Assembly (NCBI RefSeq): GCF_947500985.1
Contig: NZ_CANMTX010000004.1
Location: 372,001-436,000 of the forward strand
From: an uncultured Maribacter sp.
Lineage (GTDB): Bacteria > Bacteroidota > Bacteroidia > Flavobacteriales > Flavobacteriaceae
Reading direction: 5' to 3'
DNA length: 64,000 nt
Below are positions 29,136-38,254 of this stretch, piece after piece. The notes under the pieces were generated by a model. The model saw only the letters and a list, made by a program, of their open reading frames with translations, searched no databases and was not told where the DNA came from. Position 1 is the first letter of the stretch, and every line of letters begins with the position of its first letter. The position numbers were made by a program, and so were the translations under genes.

Positions 29136-30011
29136 ATGAAAAAATTATACTATTTAAGTTTCAGTCTATTATTTCTGACAACTATTTGTTTTGCCGAAGT
29201 CTCTAAAAAGGAGAAGAAAGCGTTAATTGATATTTATGATACCGCCAATGGTACTCATTGGGTAAAAAAATGGGATTTAAAGACTCCGGTTTCTCAATGG
29301 CACGGTGTTACGGTAGAAAATGATAAAGTAGTAGAAATTAATTTGTTCCATAATAACCTTATGGGCGCAATTTCTCCTCAAATAGGAAATTTACAAAACC
29401 TTAAGGTATTGAATCTTGCATTCAATTCATTAACGGGTTCTTTGCCTGCAGAAATAGCAAACCTATCTAATTTGAAAGTTTTAAAATTAGAGATGAATAG
29501 GCTGAATGGTGAATTGCCAGAAGGTATAGGTAGTTTAATACAATTAGAAGAGCTTTCAGCTTTCAATAATTTTTTCACAGGTAAAATTCCAGCTACCGTA
29601 GGTAATCTTACAGGTTTAAAAGTATTGAACCTTTCAAGTAATGAGTTTTATGGTGACATACCAAGTTCGTTAGGGGCGTTATCTCAATTAGAAACTTTAG
29701 GTCTATTTGAAAATAGATTAGAAGGTGCTATACCAAGAGATATGGGTAAGCTTAGCAAATTGAAAGAATTGGTTTTAGCAAATAATAGATTTATAGGTGA
29801 TATACCTAATGAGTTTGCTGATTTGGCAAGTTTAGAAGTATTTCAAATTCAGAATAATAATTTCAGTTCTTTCAAAGCTTTAGAGTTTTTAGAAACAAAA
29901 GAATATTTGGTTTTTGATTATGATAAAGATGACAGAAAATTAGAGTTTAAAGATATCAACTTCAGTAAAACCAGAATGGCAGATACGAAGTTTGAAGATA
30001 TAGAAGAGTAA
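29136..30011 (+). CDS. Secreted plant-type leucine-rich-repeat protein (copy 1)
   Basis: A 291-residue protein with a signal peptide (MKKLYYLSFSLLFLTTICFAE), an N-terminal cap typical of these proteins (KKALIDIYDTANGTHWVKKWDL... WHGV) and about seven LRR units of the plant-receptor type LxxLxLxxNxLxGxIPxxLGxL. The C-terminus is an acidic tail (FSKTRMADTKFEDIEE). The start is the ATG at 29136; the frame also opens with a TTG at 29109. It is 35-45 percent similar by eye to the next gene, indicating tandem duplication. It is likely exported and used in binding; the ligand is unknown. Confidence 0.88.
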   Translation: MKKLYYLSFSLLFLTTICFAEVSKKEKKALIDIYDTANGTHWVKKWDLKTPVSQWHGVTVENDKVVEINLFHNNLMGAISPQIGNLQNLKVLNLAFNSLTGSLPAEIANLSNLKVLKLEMNRLNGELPEGIGSLIQLEELSAFNNFFTGKIPATVGNLTGLKVLNLSSNEFYGDIPSSLGALSQLETLGLFENRLEGAIPRDMGKLSKLKELVLANNRFIGDIPNEFADLASLEVFQIQNNNFSSFKALEFLETKEYLVFDYDKDDRKLEFKDINFSKTRMADTKFEDIEE

Positions 30012-30041
30012 GAGTAGTTTACACTTTTAGTTAGTTTGGTG

Positions 30042-30073
30042 AAAAAAGAGATGTTATTTAACATCTCTTTTTT
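30042..30073 (+). terminator. Terminator after LRR copy 1
   Basis: An A-rich arm AAAAAAGAGATGTTA pairs with TAACATCTCTTTTTT, followed by a T-rich stretch, 31 nt after the stop. The stem core AGAGATG is shared with the terminator of copy 2. Confidence 0.8.
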
Positions 30074-30223
30074 GTTTTAAGTACATTAATTTCAACGGTG
30101 TATCATAAATGTATTTTTTGCACGTTATAATAAAAGTACTTTTTTCGCCAGTGCTGTATTGTTATAGTATTGCTCAGTAAATGGTATGCGTAAAGTTTCC
30201 CCAAACAAAATAATTTTTTCAAT

Positions 30224-31108
30224 ATGAAAAATGTTCTAACCAATGCCTGCTTAATTTTTGTACTGACCTGCAGTTTTGTGGTCAATGCACAAATACCTAA
30301 AAGCGAAAAAGAATACCTATTAGATTTTAATAAAAGTACCATTGGTGACCAATGGCAAAATAAATGGGACGTGAAAGCAGACCCGTCAACCTGGTACGGT
30401 GTAGAAATCAATGATGGTCACGTTACAGCATTAAAGCTATATCGTAATAATCTTAGAGGAGCTATTCCTGAAGGAATTTCAGCGCTATCACATTTACAAA
30501 CCTTAAATCTTGCATTTAACGTAATCGAAGGTAATTTACCAGAAGATATATTTCAATTAGAAAAATTGACATCTATGAGATTAGAGATGAATAAACTGAC
30601 AGGTAATTTACCTGAAGATTATTCAAAAATGACGTTATTAGAAGAGCTGTCAATGTTCAATAATTTATTACAAGGCACAATTCCTAATGATATCGGAGAG
30701 CTGTCAAACCTGAAATCTTTAAATCTTTCAAGCAATTATTTAGAAGGAAGCTTGCCTAGGTCAATTGAAAAATTGGATAAGTTAGAAAGGTTAGAGCTAT
30801 TTGGCAATAAGCTAGCAGGTGCTATAGAAGTAGATTTAGGACGTTTGGTGAATTTAAAAGAATTGATTCTTTCATATAACCAGTTCGAAGGTGATTTGCC
30901 AACTGGAATGGCAACATTAAGTAATCTAGAGTTTGTACAATTACAGGGTAACGATTTTAGATCTTTAAATTCACTGTTAAGAATGCAAAGCTCGAAACTC
31001 GCAGTTTTTGATAGTGACGATGAATTTTTAAATATGAAATTTGGCACAACAGAAGCTAGTAGAACACGTATTGTAGATACTAAATACGAAGATGTGAAAC
31101 GAAATTAA
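30224..31108 (+). CDS. Secreted plant-type leucine-rich-repeat protein (copy 2)
   Basis: A 294-residue paralogue of the preceding gene: signal peptide (cleavage after VVNAQ, about residue 23), cap domain with EKEYLLDFNKSTIGDQWQNKWD, about seven LRR units (for example LKSLNLSSNYLEGSLPRSI, LERLELFGNKLAGAI), and a tail ending RTRIVDTKYEDVKRN that parallels the tail of copy 1. Each copy has its own terminator, so they are separate transcripts or a duplicated transcription unit. Role inferred only as extracellular protein binding. Confidence 0.88.
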   Translation: MKNVLTNACLIFVLTCSFVVNAQIPKSEKEYLLDFNKSTIGDQWQNKWDVKADPSTWYGVEINDGHVTALKLYRNNLRGAIPEGISALSHLQTLNLAFNVIEGNLPEDIFQLEKLTSMRLEMNKLTGNLPEDYSKMTLLEELSMFNNLLQGTIPNDIGELSNLKSLNLSSNYLEGSLPRSIEKLDKLERLELFGNKLAGAIEVDLGRLVNLKELILSYNQFEGDLPTGMATLSNLEFVQLQGNDFRSLNSLLRMQSSKLAVFDSDDEFLNMKFGTTEASRTRIVDTKYEDVKRN

Positions 31109-31127
31109 AAAAACCCGAAAAATTGAT

Positions 31128-31157
31128 AAAAAGAGATGCAATAGCATCTCTTTTTTT
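31128..31157 (+). terminator. Terminator after LRR copy 2
   Basis: AAAAAGAGATGC pairs with GCATCTCTTTTT across a 4-nt loop and continues into T residues, 19 nt after the stop. Confidence 0.85.
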
Positions 31158-31426
31158 GTTTTTAAAATACTGAGGTTGCGACTTTTTTTATGATTACTTT
31201 AACCATTACGGCTTTCATTGTCAGAAGTGTTTTTTCGTAGTTTCGCCGATGATTAATTGATTTCCAAAAGTTTCTGGTTAAAGTCTATATAAAATTAAGG
31301 TTCAATTTTAACAATACTTTGATTGTTTAAAGACATGAAGAGCTGAATTTAAGACGTTAGTATTGATGTTTTATGGAAATAAAGTTCTGGAAGGGTTATT
31401 GAGAATTGAGCTGAAATAGAGTCAAA

Positions 31427-31456
31427 GTCGTTTCACTTTGAAATTTGGTCGTTTCA
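31427..31456 (+). promoter_or_regulatory. 9-bp direct repeat with 21-bp period upstream of the RND operon
   Basis: GTCGTTTCA occurs at 31427-31435 and again at 31448-31456, exactly two helical turns apart (12-nt spacer). This is the geometry of LytTR-type and some other activator sites. It lies 35 nt upstream of a TATTTTTG -7 box (31491-31498), where an activator would touch RNA polymerase. The rest of the 430-bp gap before 31539 shows nothing beyond the LRR terminator. Confidence 0.45.
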
Positions 31457-31490
31457 TTTCATTAGCAAAATTCTAACCGATATTAAAAAG

Positions 31491-31498
31491 TATTTTTG
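31491..31498 (+). promoter_or_regulatory. Candidate -7 box of the RND efflux operon
   Basis: TATTTTTG fits TAnnTTTG and lies 40 nt upstream of the adaptor gene ATG. No -33 TTG is present, which would fit a promoter that depends on an activator bound at the direct repeat just upstream. Confidence 0.4.
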
Positions 31499-31538
31499 AC
31501 CCTGTGTTTTTTAAAATAAGCTTATAAATTATAATAAA

Positions 31539-32669
31539 ATGCGAAAAATTATTTTTACCGTTCTAGGTATTTTACTAATAGTAGTATCTTTTTTTCTAGC
31601 TGGAGCTATTATTGATAGTAAGAAAACTTTCAAGCCGAAATCTGAAAAGGTAGTGAAAACTGTTTTTACAGAGGTAGTAAAAAATGGCACGGTACCAATT
31701 GTAGTATCTGCAAATGGTAATCTAACCGCAAAGCAACGTGTAGAGTTATATGCTGAGGTACAGGGTGTATTTAAAAAAGGAAGTAAGCTATTTAAAGAAG
31801 GGCAAGCTTTTCGTAAAGGTGAGACTATTATAAGCATCGATGCAAATGAATATGCGGCAAGCGTACAATCTGCAAAGAGTAATCTTTTTAACCAGTTAAC
31901 AGCAGTAATGCCTGATTTACGATTAGACTATCCAGATATCTATTCTAAGTGGCAAGATTACCTTTCAAACTTCGATATGTCGAAAACTACTCCGCCGCTT
32001 CCAGAATTGGCAACGGAGAAAGAAAAGTTTTTCATATCAGGTAGAGGTATATTGACCAGCTTTTATAATGTTAAGAATTTAGAGCAACGTTTATCTAAAT
32101 ATCGTATTGTGGCTCCATTTTCAGGGGTTCTAACCGAGACCTTGGTAACCGAAGGTACTTTAGTGAGGTCAGGTCAGAAATTAGGAGAATTCATTAACAC
32201 CGAAGTATATGAACTTGAAGTTGCTATTAGCAAGCGATATACCGATTTATTAAAAGTAGGCGAGTCTGTTGAACTTACCAATTTAGATGATAACACTACT
32301 TATAAAGGTAAGGTGACTAGAATCAGTGGTAGTATTGATCAGTTAACGCAAACGGTAAATGCGTATATAGAAGTAGACGGAGAAAATTTGAGAGAAGGTA
32401 TGTATCTAGAGGCAGATTTAGATGCTAAAAAAGAAGAAGATGCCATTGAAGTAGATAGAGGGTTATTATTGGAAGGCAATAAAATATTTGTTGTTAGAGA
32501 TTCTGTTTTGGATATGATAGATGTAGTACCTGTTTATTTTTCTGATAAGCGTGTGGTATTAAAAGATGTGCCTGATGGCGTTACAATAGTATCTAAGCCA
32601 ATAAGTGGTGCATTTACGGGTATGGCAGTAAAAATATACTCTGAACAACCAGAAAACACAAAAGAATAA
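31539..32669 (+). CDS. RND efflux periplasmic adaptor (MFP / HlyD-like)
   Basis: A 376-residue membrane-fusion protein that bridges the inner-membrane pump and the outer-membrane channel. It has an N-terminal membrane anchor (about 5-25), a lipoyl/biotinyl-like half-motif with GNLTAKQRVELYAEVQGVF, a short helical hairpin (about 105-175), the second lipoyl half (YRIVAPFSGVLTETLVTEGTLVRSG), and a beta-barrel domain (VGESVELTN...). It overlaps the pump gene by one base (TAATG), so translation is coupled. Confidence 0.93.
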   Translation: MRKIIFTVLGILLIVVSFFLAGAIIDSKKTFKPKSEKVVKTVFTEVVKNGTVPIVVSANGNLTAKQRVELYAEVQGVFKKGSKLFKEGQAFRKGETIISIDANEYAASVQSAKSNLFNQLTAVMPDLRLDYPDIYSKWQDYLSNFDMSKTTPPLPELATEKEKFFISGRGILTSFYNVKNLEQRLSKYRIVAPFSGVLTETLVTEGTLVRSGQKLGEFINTEVYELEVAISKRYTDLLKVGESVELTNLDDNTTYKGKVTRISGSIDQLTQTVNAYIEVDGENLREGMYLEADLDAKKEEDAIEVDRGLLLEGNKIFVVRDSVLDMIDVVPVYFSDKRVVLKDVPDGVTIVSKPISGAFTGMAVKIYSEQPENTKE

Positions 32670-35600
32670 TGCGTAAACTGATAGAATATTTTATTCGGTA
32701 TCATGTTGCCGTTAATGTTGTAGTAATCTCTTTTGCACTTTTCGGTATCGTTGGTGCAAAGGCATTAAAATCATCTTATTTTCCGTTAACGGATTCTAAG
32801 AATATCGCAATCACCATTACTTACCCTGGTGCTTCGCCACAAGAGGTTGAAGAAGGTATTGTACTAAAGATTGAAGATAACTTAAAAGGTCTTGAAGGTG
32901 TTGACCGTGTAACCTCTACTTCTAGAGAAAATAGTGGTACTATAAATGTAGAAATCGAAAAAGGAGAGAATATCGATTTCATGCTTTTAGAGGTGAAGAA
33001 TGCGGTAGATAGAGTACCTACTTTTCCAACGGGTATGGAGCCTTTAATAGTTTCGATTTTAGAGACCGTTCGTCAAACTATATCGTTTGCTATTAGTGGA
33101 GAAAACATTCCGTTAGCGACCTTAAAGAGTGTTGGTAGAGATATCGAAAATGATTTAAGGGCTATGGAAGGAATTTCTCAAATAGAGATTTCTGGTTTCC
33201 CAGATGAAGAAATTGAAATTGCCGTAAATGAAAATGATCTTTTGGCTTATGGTTTATCTTTTTCTGAAGTAGCAAGTTCAGTAGCAAATGCGAATATTCT
33301 AGTAACAGGTGGTAATATTAAAACTGATGCAGAAGAATATTTAATACGTGCCAATAACCGCTCTTACTATGGTAGTGAGTTAGGTAATTTAGTTGTTCGT
33401 GCAGATCAGTCAGGTAATGTAATACGTTTAAAAGATGTAGCTATAGTAAGGGATCGTTTTTCTGAAACACCAAATGCTACTTATTTTAATGGAAATTTAT
33501 CTGTCAGTACAACTATTACCAGTACCAATAATGAAGATTTAATAGCAGCAGCTGATCAGGTAAATGAATATGTAGTTGAGTTTAATCAAAAGTATAATAA
33601 CATTAAGTTAGATGTTGTTTCTGATCAATCAGTTACGCTGAATCAAAGAACACAGTTATTAACTGAGAATGCCATTATGGGTATGGTCTTGGTATTAATA
33701 TTCTTATCTCTTTTCTTGAATACAAGATTAGCGTTCTGGGTTGCCTTTGGTCTGCCGGTTGCATTCTTGGGAATGTTTGTTTTTGCAGGTTTCTTTGATG
33801 TAACCATCAATGTACTTTCATTATTCGGTATGATTATCGTTATCGGTATTTTGGTAGATGATGGTATTGTAATTGCCGAAAACATCTATCAGCATTACGA
33901 AAAAGGAAAATCTCCTGTTCAGGCAGCTGTAGATGGTACTATGGAGGTGTTGCCTCCAATTATTTCGGCGATTATTACAACTATATTGGCCTTCTCTATA
34001 TTCTTATTCTTAGATAGTAGAATTGGGGAATTCTTTGGTGAAGTATCGGTTATTGTAATCTTGACCTTAGTAGTATCGTTAGTTGAGGCATTGGTTATTT
34101 TACCAGCTCACTTGGCGCATTCTAAGGCATTGCAACCAATAGATAATAAACCAAAAAGCGGTTTGGCAAACGCATTTGCCAAACTTAGGGTAATCAATGA
34201 ATTCGGTGATAAGTTAATGGTATGGATGCGTGATACATTGTATACACCGGTTCTGCGCTTTTCTATGAATCATAAAATATTCATGTTCGCTGTATTTGCA
34301 TCTGCTTTTATTTTGACTTTAGGTTCTGTAGGTGGGGGTATTATTAGAACGGCATTCTTTCCAAGAGTTGCCAGTGATAGAGTAGGCATAGAGTTAGAAA
34401 TGCCAAACGGTACCAATGAGAAAATTACAGATTCTATTATCTCGTTAATTGAAAAGAAGGCTTTGATAGTCAATAAAGAATTGACAGAGGAGTATATGGT
34501 TAATTCTGATAAAGATGTTTTTGAGAATGTAATCAAAAGATTAGGTCCGGGTTCATCATCAGCGGTTTTGACAATTAACTTATTGCCGGGTGAAGAAAGA
34601 CCAAATGAGATATCTGCAGATATGGTCACTAGTAGGTTAGAAGAACTTGTTGGTCCTGTTGTGGGTGTAGAAAGTCTAATTTATGGTTCTGGTGGTAACT
34701 TTGGTGGATCACCGGTTTCTGTATCATTATTAGGTAATAATATTGAAGAACTTAAGGCTGCTAAGGTAGAGTTAAAAGGTATATTGACTAAGAATACAAG
34801 GTTAAAAGATATTTCTGATAATGATCCAGCGGGTATTAAAGAAATAAGGTTAACATTAAAGGAGAATGCCTATTTATTAGGGTTAGATCTTCAAGCATTA
34901 ATGACTCAAGTTCGTGCCGGTTTCTTTGGTGTGCAAGCACAACGTTTTCAAAGGTCACAAGATGAGATTAGGGTTTGGGTACGTTATGATAGAGATGAGC
35001 GTTCGTCAATATCTAATTTAGATGATATGCGTATTGTCACCCCTTCAGGTGAGCGCGTACCATTGAGTGAAATTGCAGATTATACCATTGAACGAGGCGA
35101 TGTAGCCATCAATCGTTTAGAAGGTAGACGAGAAATTCAGATTTCTGCCGATATGAAAGATGTAAAGGATAGTCCAACAGAAATCATGACCGAAATTCAG
35201 AATGTACACATGCCAGAGATACAGTCAAAATATCCAACGGTAAGTGCATCATATGAAGGTCAGAATAGAGAGTTAGAGAAATTGACAGGCTCTTTAAAAT
35301 TGGTCGGTTTTACGGTAATATTATTAATCTACATTACCATCGCATTTACGTTTAGAAGTTTCAGTCAGCCATTAATGCTATTGTTATTAGTGCCATTTAG
35401 CTTTACGGCAGTTGCATGGGGACACTGGATTCACGATTTTCCGATAAACGTGCTTTCTATATTAGGTATCATCGCATTGATTGGTATTATGGTAAATGAT
35501 GGTCTGGTGCTTATAGGTAAGTTTAATTCGAATTTAAGAGAAGGTATGTCTTTCGATAATGCCATTTTTGAAGCAGGTAAATCGAGATTTAGAGCTATTT

Positions 35601-35956
35601 TCCTAACATCGATAACTACTATCGCAGGTTTGGCTCCTTTAATGTTAGAGACGAGTAGACAAGCACAGTTTTTAAAGCCAATGGCAATTTCAATCGCTTA
35701 TGGTATTGGTATTGCTACAGTACTAACCTTATTGATGTTGCCATTGTTCTTATCGTTTAGTAACAACTTAAAAGCGCAGAATTTATCTTTTGCTTCGGGT
35801 CATAAGATTACGAAAGAAGAGGTGGAAAGAGCGATTAAGGAAAGAAAAGAGGCTACTCATTTAGAAGGTCATTCGCAAGAGGCAATTGAAGATAATAATC
35901 ATCAAGAGCAAATTGAAGGTGGTTCCCACCCATATAAGAATATAGATAAGTTATAA
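32669..35956 (+). CDS. RND efflux pump permease (AcrB/HAE1-like)
   Basis: A 1095-residue inner-membrane proton-driven exporter with twelve expected transmembrane helices and two large periplasmic loops. TM4 carries the acidic pair of the proton relay (GILVDDGIVIAENI). The second half has the corresponding GIMVNDGLVLIGKFN, in which the first acidic position is Asn, as usual for TM10-11. The N-terminus (FIRYHVAVNVVVISFALFG) is typical. The C-terminal tail beyond the last helix (about 1040-1095) is unusually long, charged and His/Glu-rich (HLEGHSQEAIEDNNHQEQIE). The substrate is unknown. Confidence 0.95.
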   Translation: MRKLIEYFIRYHVAVNVVVISFALFGIVGAKALKSSYFPLTDSKNIAITITYPGASPQEVEEGIVLKIEDNLKGLEGVDRVTSTSRENSGTINVEIEKGENIDFMLLEVKNAVDRVPTFPTGMEPLIVSILETVRQTISFAISGENIPLATLKSVGRDIENDLRAMEGISQIEISGFPDEEIEIAVNENDLLAYGLSFSEVASSVANANILVTGGNIKTDAEEYLIRANNRSYYGSELGNLVVRADQSGNVIRLKDVAIVRDRFSETPNATYFNGNLSVSTTITSTNNEDLIAAADQVNEYVVEFNQKYNNIKLDVVSDQSVTLNQRTQLLTENAIMGMVLVLIFLSLFLNTRLAFWVAFGLPVAFLGMFVFAGFFDVTINVLSLFGMIIVIGILVDDGIVIAENIYQHYEKGKSPVQAAVDGTMEVLPPIISAIITTILAFSIFLFLDSRIGEFFGEVSVIVILTLVVSLVEALVILPAHLAHSKALQPIDNKPKSGLANAFAKLRVINEFGDKLMVWMRDTLYTPVLRFSMNHKIFMFAVFASAFILTLGSVGGGIIRTAFFPRVASDRVGIELEMPNGTNEKITDSIISLIEKKALIVNKELTEEYMVNSDKDVFENVIKRLGPGSSSAVLTINLLPGEERPNEISADMVTSRLEELVGPVVGVESLIYGSGGNFGGSPVSVSLLGNNIEELKAAKVELKGILTKNTRLKDISDNDPAGIKEIRLTLKENAYLLGLDLQALMTQVRAGFFGVQAQRFQRSQDEIRVWVRYDRDERSSISNLDDMRIVTPSGERVPLSEIADYTIERGDVAINRLEGRREIQISADMKDVKDSPTEIMTEIQNVHMPEIQSKYPTVSASYEGQNRELEKLTGSLKLVGFTVILLIYITIAFTFRSFSQPLMLLLLVPFSFTAVAWGHWIHDFPINVLSILGIIALIGIMVNDGLVLIGKFNSNLREGMSFDNAIFEAGKSRFRAIFLTSITTIAGLAPLMLETSRQAQFLKPMAISIAYGIGIATVLTLLMLPLFLSFSNNLKAQNLSFASGHKITKEEVERAIKERKEATHLEGHSQEAIEDNNHQEQIEGGSHPYKNIDKL

Positions 35957-37341
35957 TGATTAGATTAAGATTCATCACATTATTGGTATTTCTCCCTATT
36001 TGCACAATTTTTGCACAAGAGAAAACACTTTCAAAAGAAGAGGCGGTTATAAAAGCCTTGGAAAATAATTACGGAATTGAGATTGCGAAAGGTCAGGTGG
36101 ATATTGCAGAGAATAATGCCAGTATTTTAAATTCAGGGTATTTGCCTACTTTGACAGGTACCGCTGGAGCTGATTATAATAGAGATGATTCAACAATTGA
36201 ATTTCCTGGTAGAATTTTGACAGAGGATGGTGTAGATGTAATTGATCCAATAACAGGAGAGCTTACTCCATTTCCTGACACCGATATTTATAAAGCTGAA
36301 GCTCAACGTTATTCTGCAGCTCTTACTGCTAACTACACATTATTTGATGGAATGGGTAGATTTTATAATTATAAAAAATTAAAAGAACAATATAATTTAA
36401 GTACGCTACAGGCTAGGGAGACTATAGAAAATACCATGATTCAAATGTTTACGGTATATTTTGAAATTGCTAGACTTACAGAGAATAAAAATGTACAAAA
36501 GCAAGCATTGGAAATTTCTACGGATAGAATTCAGAGAGCTGAATATTCATTTGAATATGGTCAAAATACAAAATTAGATATATTGAACGCTCAGGTAGAT
36601 ATGACTAATGATAGTATTAATCTATTGAATACAGAGCAGCAATTGGCAAATGCAAAACGCGATTTAAATGTGGTGTTAAATCAAGATTTAAGTTCTCAGT
36701 TTACAGTAGACACAACCATTGTATTTATACCAAAGTTTCAGATCATAGAGTTTATGGATCAGGCAATCACTAATAATGTTGCGGTACTACAAACGGAATC
36801 AAATTTAAGTATTAATGAATATGATATTAAAGTAAGCAAATCTGGGTATTTACCAACTGTTGGTCTTTCCGGTTCTTATGGGTGGAATTTAAATCAAAGT
36901 GCAGCTTCAGCATTCTTTCCTGGATCAAACAATGAAACTTATAATTTTGCTTTAGGAGCAAGCCTTACATGGAATCTCTTTGATGGTGGTAGCACTACGG
37001 TAAGTGTCAAAAATGCGAAAATTACGTATGCAAATCAAGAATTATTTCGCAAGCAGGTAGAATTAGAGGTTAGCAGAGATATGCAGAATGCAATGGCATT
37101 GTATGAGAATCTTTTAAAAATATATCAGATTCAAGAGCAGAATGTATTTACCAACCAAAACAATTTTGAGCGTTCTAAAGAGCAGTTTCAATTAGGGAGT
37201 ATTACATCGATAGAATTTAGACAGGCGCAAATCAATTTGTTGAATGCGCAGACTAATAAGAACTTGGCAAAGTACGATGCAAAGTTGGCAGAGCTTCAAT
37301 TATTGCAGCTTACAGGTCAGTTATTGAATATAGAATTGTAA
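35956..37341 (+). CDS. TolC-like outer-membrane efflux channel
   Basis: A 461-residue outer-membrane factor with a signal peptide (cleavage after CTIFAQ, about residue 22), two OEP repeats of long amphipathic helices (about 27-230 and 250-455) and the typical motifs LSKEEAVIKALENN and NAKRDLNVVLNQ. It overlaps the permease by one base, completing a tripartite export operon of adaptor, pump and channel. A gene for a small membrane protein follows 52 nt later and may be separately transcribed. Confidence 0.93.
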   Translation: MIRLRFITLLVFLPICTIFAQEKTLSKEEAVIKALENNYGIEIAKGQVDIAENNASILNSGYLPTLTGTAGADYNRDDSTIEFPGRILTEDGVDVIDPITGELTPFPDTDIYKAEAQRYSAALTANYTLFDGMGRFYNYKKLKEQYNLSTLQARETIENTMIQMFTVYFEIARLTENKNVQKQALEISTDRIQRAEYSFEYGQNTKLDILNAQVDMTNDSINLLNTEQQLANAKRDLNVVLNQDLSSQFTVDTTIVFIPKFQIIEFMDQAITNNVAVLQTESNLSINEYDIKVSKSGYLPTVGLSGSYGWNLNQSAASAFFPGSNNETYNFALGASLTWNLFDGGSTTVSVKNAKITYANQELFRKQVELEVSRDMQNAMALYENLLKIYQIQEQNVFTNQNNFERSKEQFQLGSITSIEFRQAQINLLNAQTNKNLAKYDAKLAELQLLQLTGQLLNIEL

Positions 37342-37393
37342 AAGGCTTAGAGATTTTAACCTCGATTGTCGAGTAATTTAATTAGGGAATAAC

Positions 37394-38062
37394 ATGTATA
37401 GCGATAGAACAAATGGCGAGCTTATAGAGATTCTGGATCAACATTCATTACTCACTTTTGAAGCGCAGTTAAGTTTGCGAGACGAGCTTGAAAAACGAGC
37501 TGTTGTGGTAGATTTAAGTGGTTTAGAAGCAACTATTGCCAATAAGCTAGCTCAAATCAACAATCTAGAATATTTAAAGGATTTCGGATTTCAAGCAAAT
37601 AAATCGGCAGACGGATTGGTGGTTACTAGAACAAATAAGGCATTGCTAACCGATGTACTTGCTGTAATCGTTGGTCTATTGGTATTCTTATTAGGTATTT
37701 ATGGCTGTATCAACTTGGTATATACTTTTATAAACGGCGATGAGCTAGACGTATTTACCTTGGCATATAAATTTGCTATGGCAGGTCTAATTTTTATAGG
37801 AATAAGCTTTTTCAGCGGGTTGCAACGATTGTTTGACTTCTACGGATTTGAATTGAGTAAGTTTAACGGATTGGTAACTTTAAAAAAGCGTTTTGATGTG
37901 AAGTTAGAGGAAATTAAGGTGGATCCTTCAGACATTCATTTAGATACCGATGATGCTATTTTAGCTTTAAAACTAGGTCATGATACCATTTTCACTTCTA
38001 ATGCTGGTAATTTAATACAGACCCTTACCTTAAAAGAGTTGGCAAAAGAATTGAAAGCATAA
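37394..38062 (+). CDS. Hypothetical membrane protein
   Basis: A 222-residue protein with an N-terminal helical domain (about 1-75, TNGELIEILDQHSLLTFEAQLSLRDELEKR), two transmembrane helices (about 85-113 and 127-147) and a C-terminal cytosolic-looking domain (about 155-222). I do not recognise a family. It is followed 9 nt later by a CPXCG-motif mini-protein in the same direction, so the two are probably co-transcribed. Confidence 0.75.
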   Translation: MYSDRTNGELIEILDQHSLLTFEAQLSLRDELEKRAVVVDLSGLEATIANKLAQINNLEYLKDFGFQANKSADGLVVTRTNKALLTDVLAVIVGLLVFLLGIYGCINLVYTFINGDELDVFTLAYKFAMAGLIFIGISFFSGLQRLFDFYGFELSKFNGLVTLKKRFDVKLEEIKVDPSDIHLDTDDAILALKLGHDTIFTSNAGNLIQTLTLKELAKELKA

Positions 38063-38071
38063 ACATTTGCT

Positions 38072-38254
38072 ATGTTCGAGCATTACTTTCAATGTCCATA
38101 TTGTTGGGAAGAAGTTTCAATGCTTCTAGACCCTTCTATTTCGCAACAAACATATGTAGAAGATTGCGAGGTATGTTGTAACCCTATAGAGGTTACTCCG
38201 CAGTTTCAAGATAATGAACTAATCGGTTTTGATGTTCAGAGTATAGAACAATAA
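38072..38254 (+). CDS. CPXCG-motif cysteine-rich mini-protein
   Basis: A 60-residue protein with two cysteine pairs, CPYCWEEV (Cys8, Cys11) and CEVCCNPI (about Cys44-Cys48), the arrangement of the small CPXCG-motif zinc-binding family found in many proteobacteria and Bacteroidetes. Here the glycine of the motif is replaced by Trp. It is probably a zinc ribbon; its function is not known. Its stop is immediately next to the stop of the convergent head-GIN gene (38254/38255). Confidence 0.85.
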   Translation: MFEHYFQCPYCWEEVSMLLDPSISQQTYVEDCEVCCNPIEVTPQFQDNELIGFDVQSIEQ

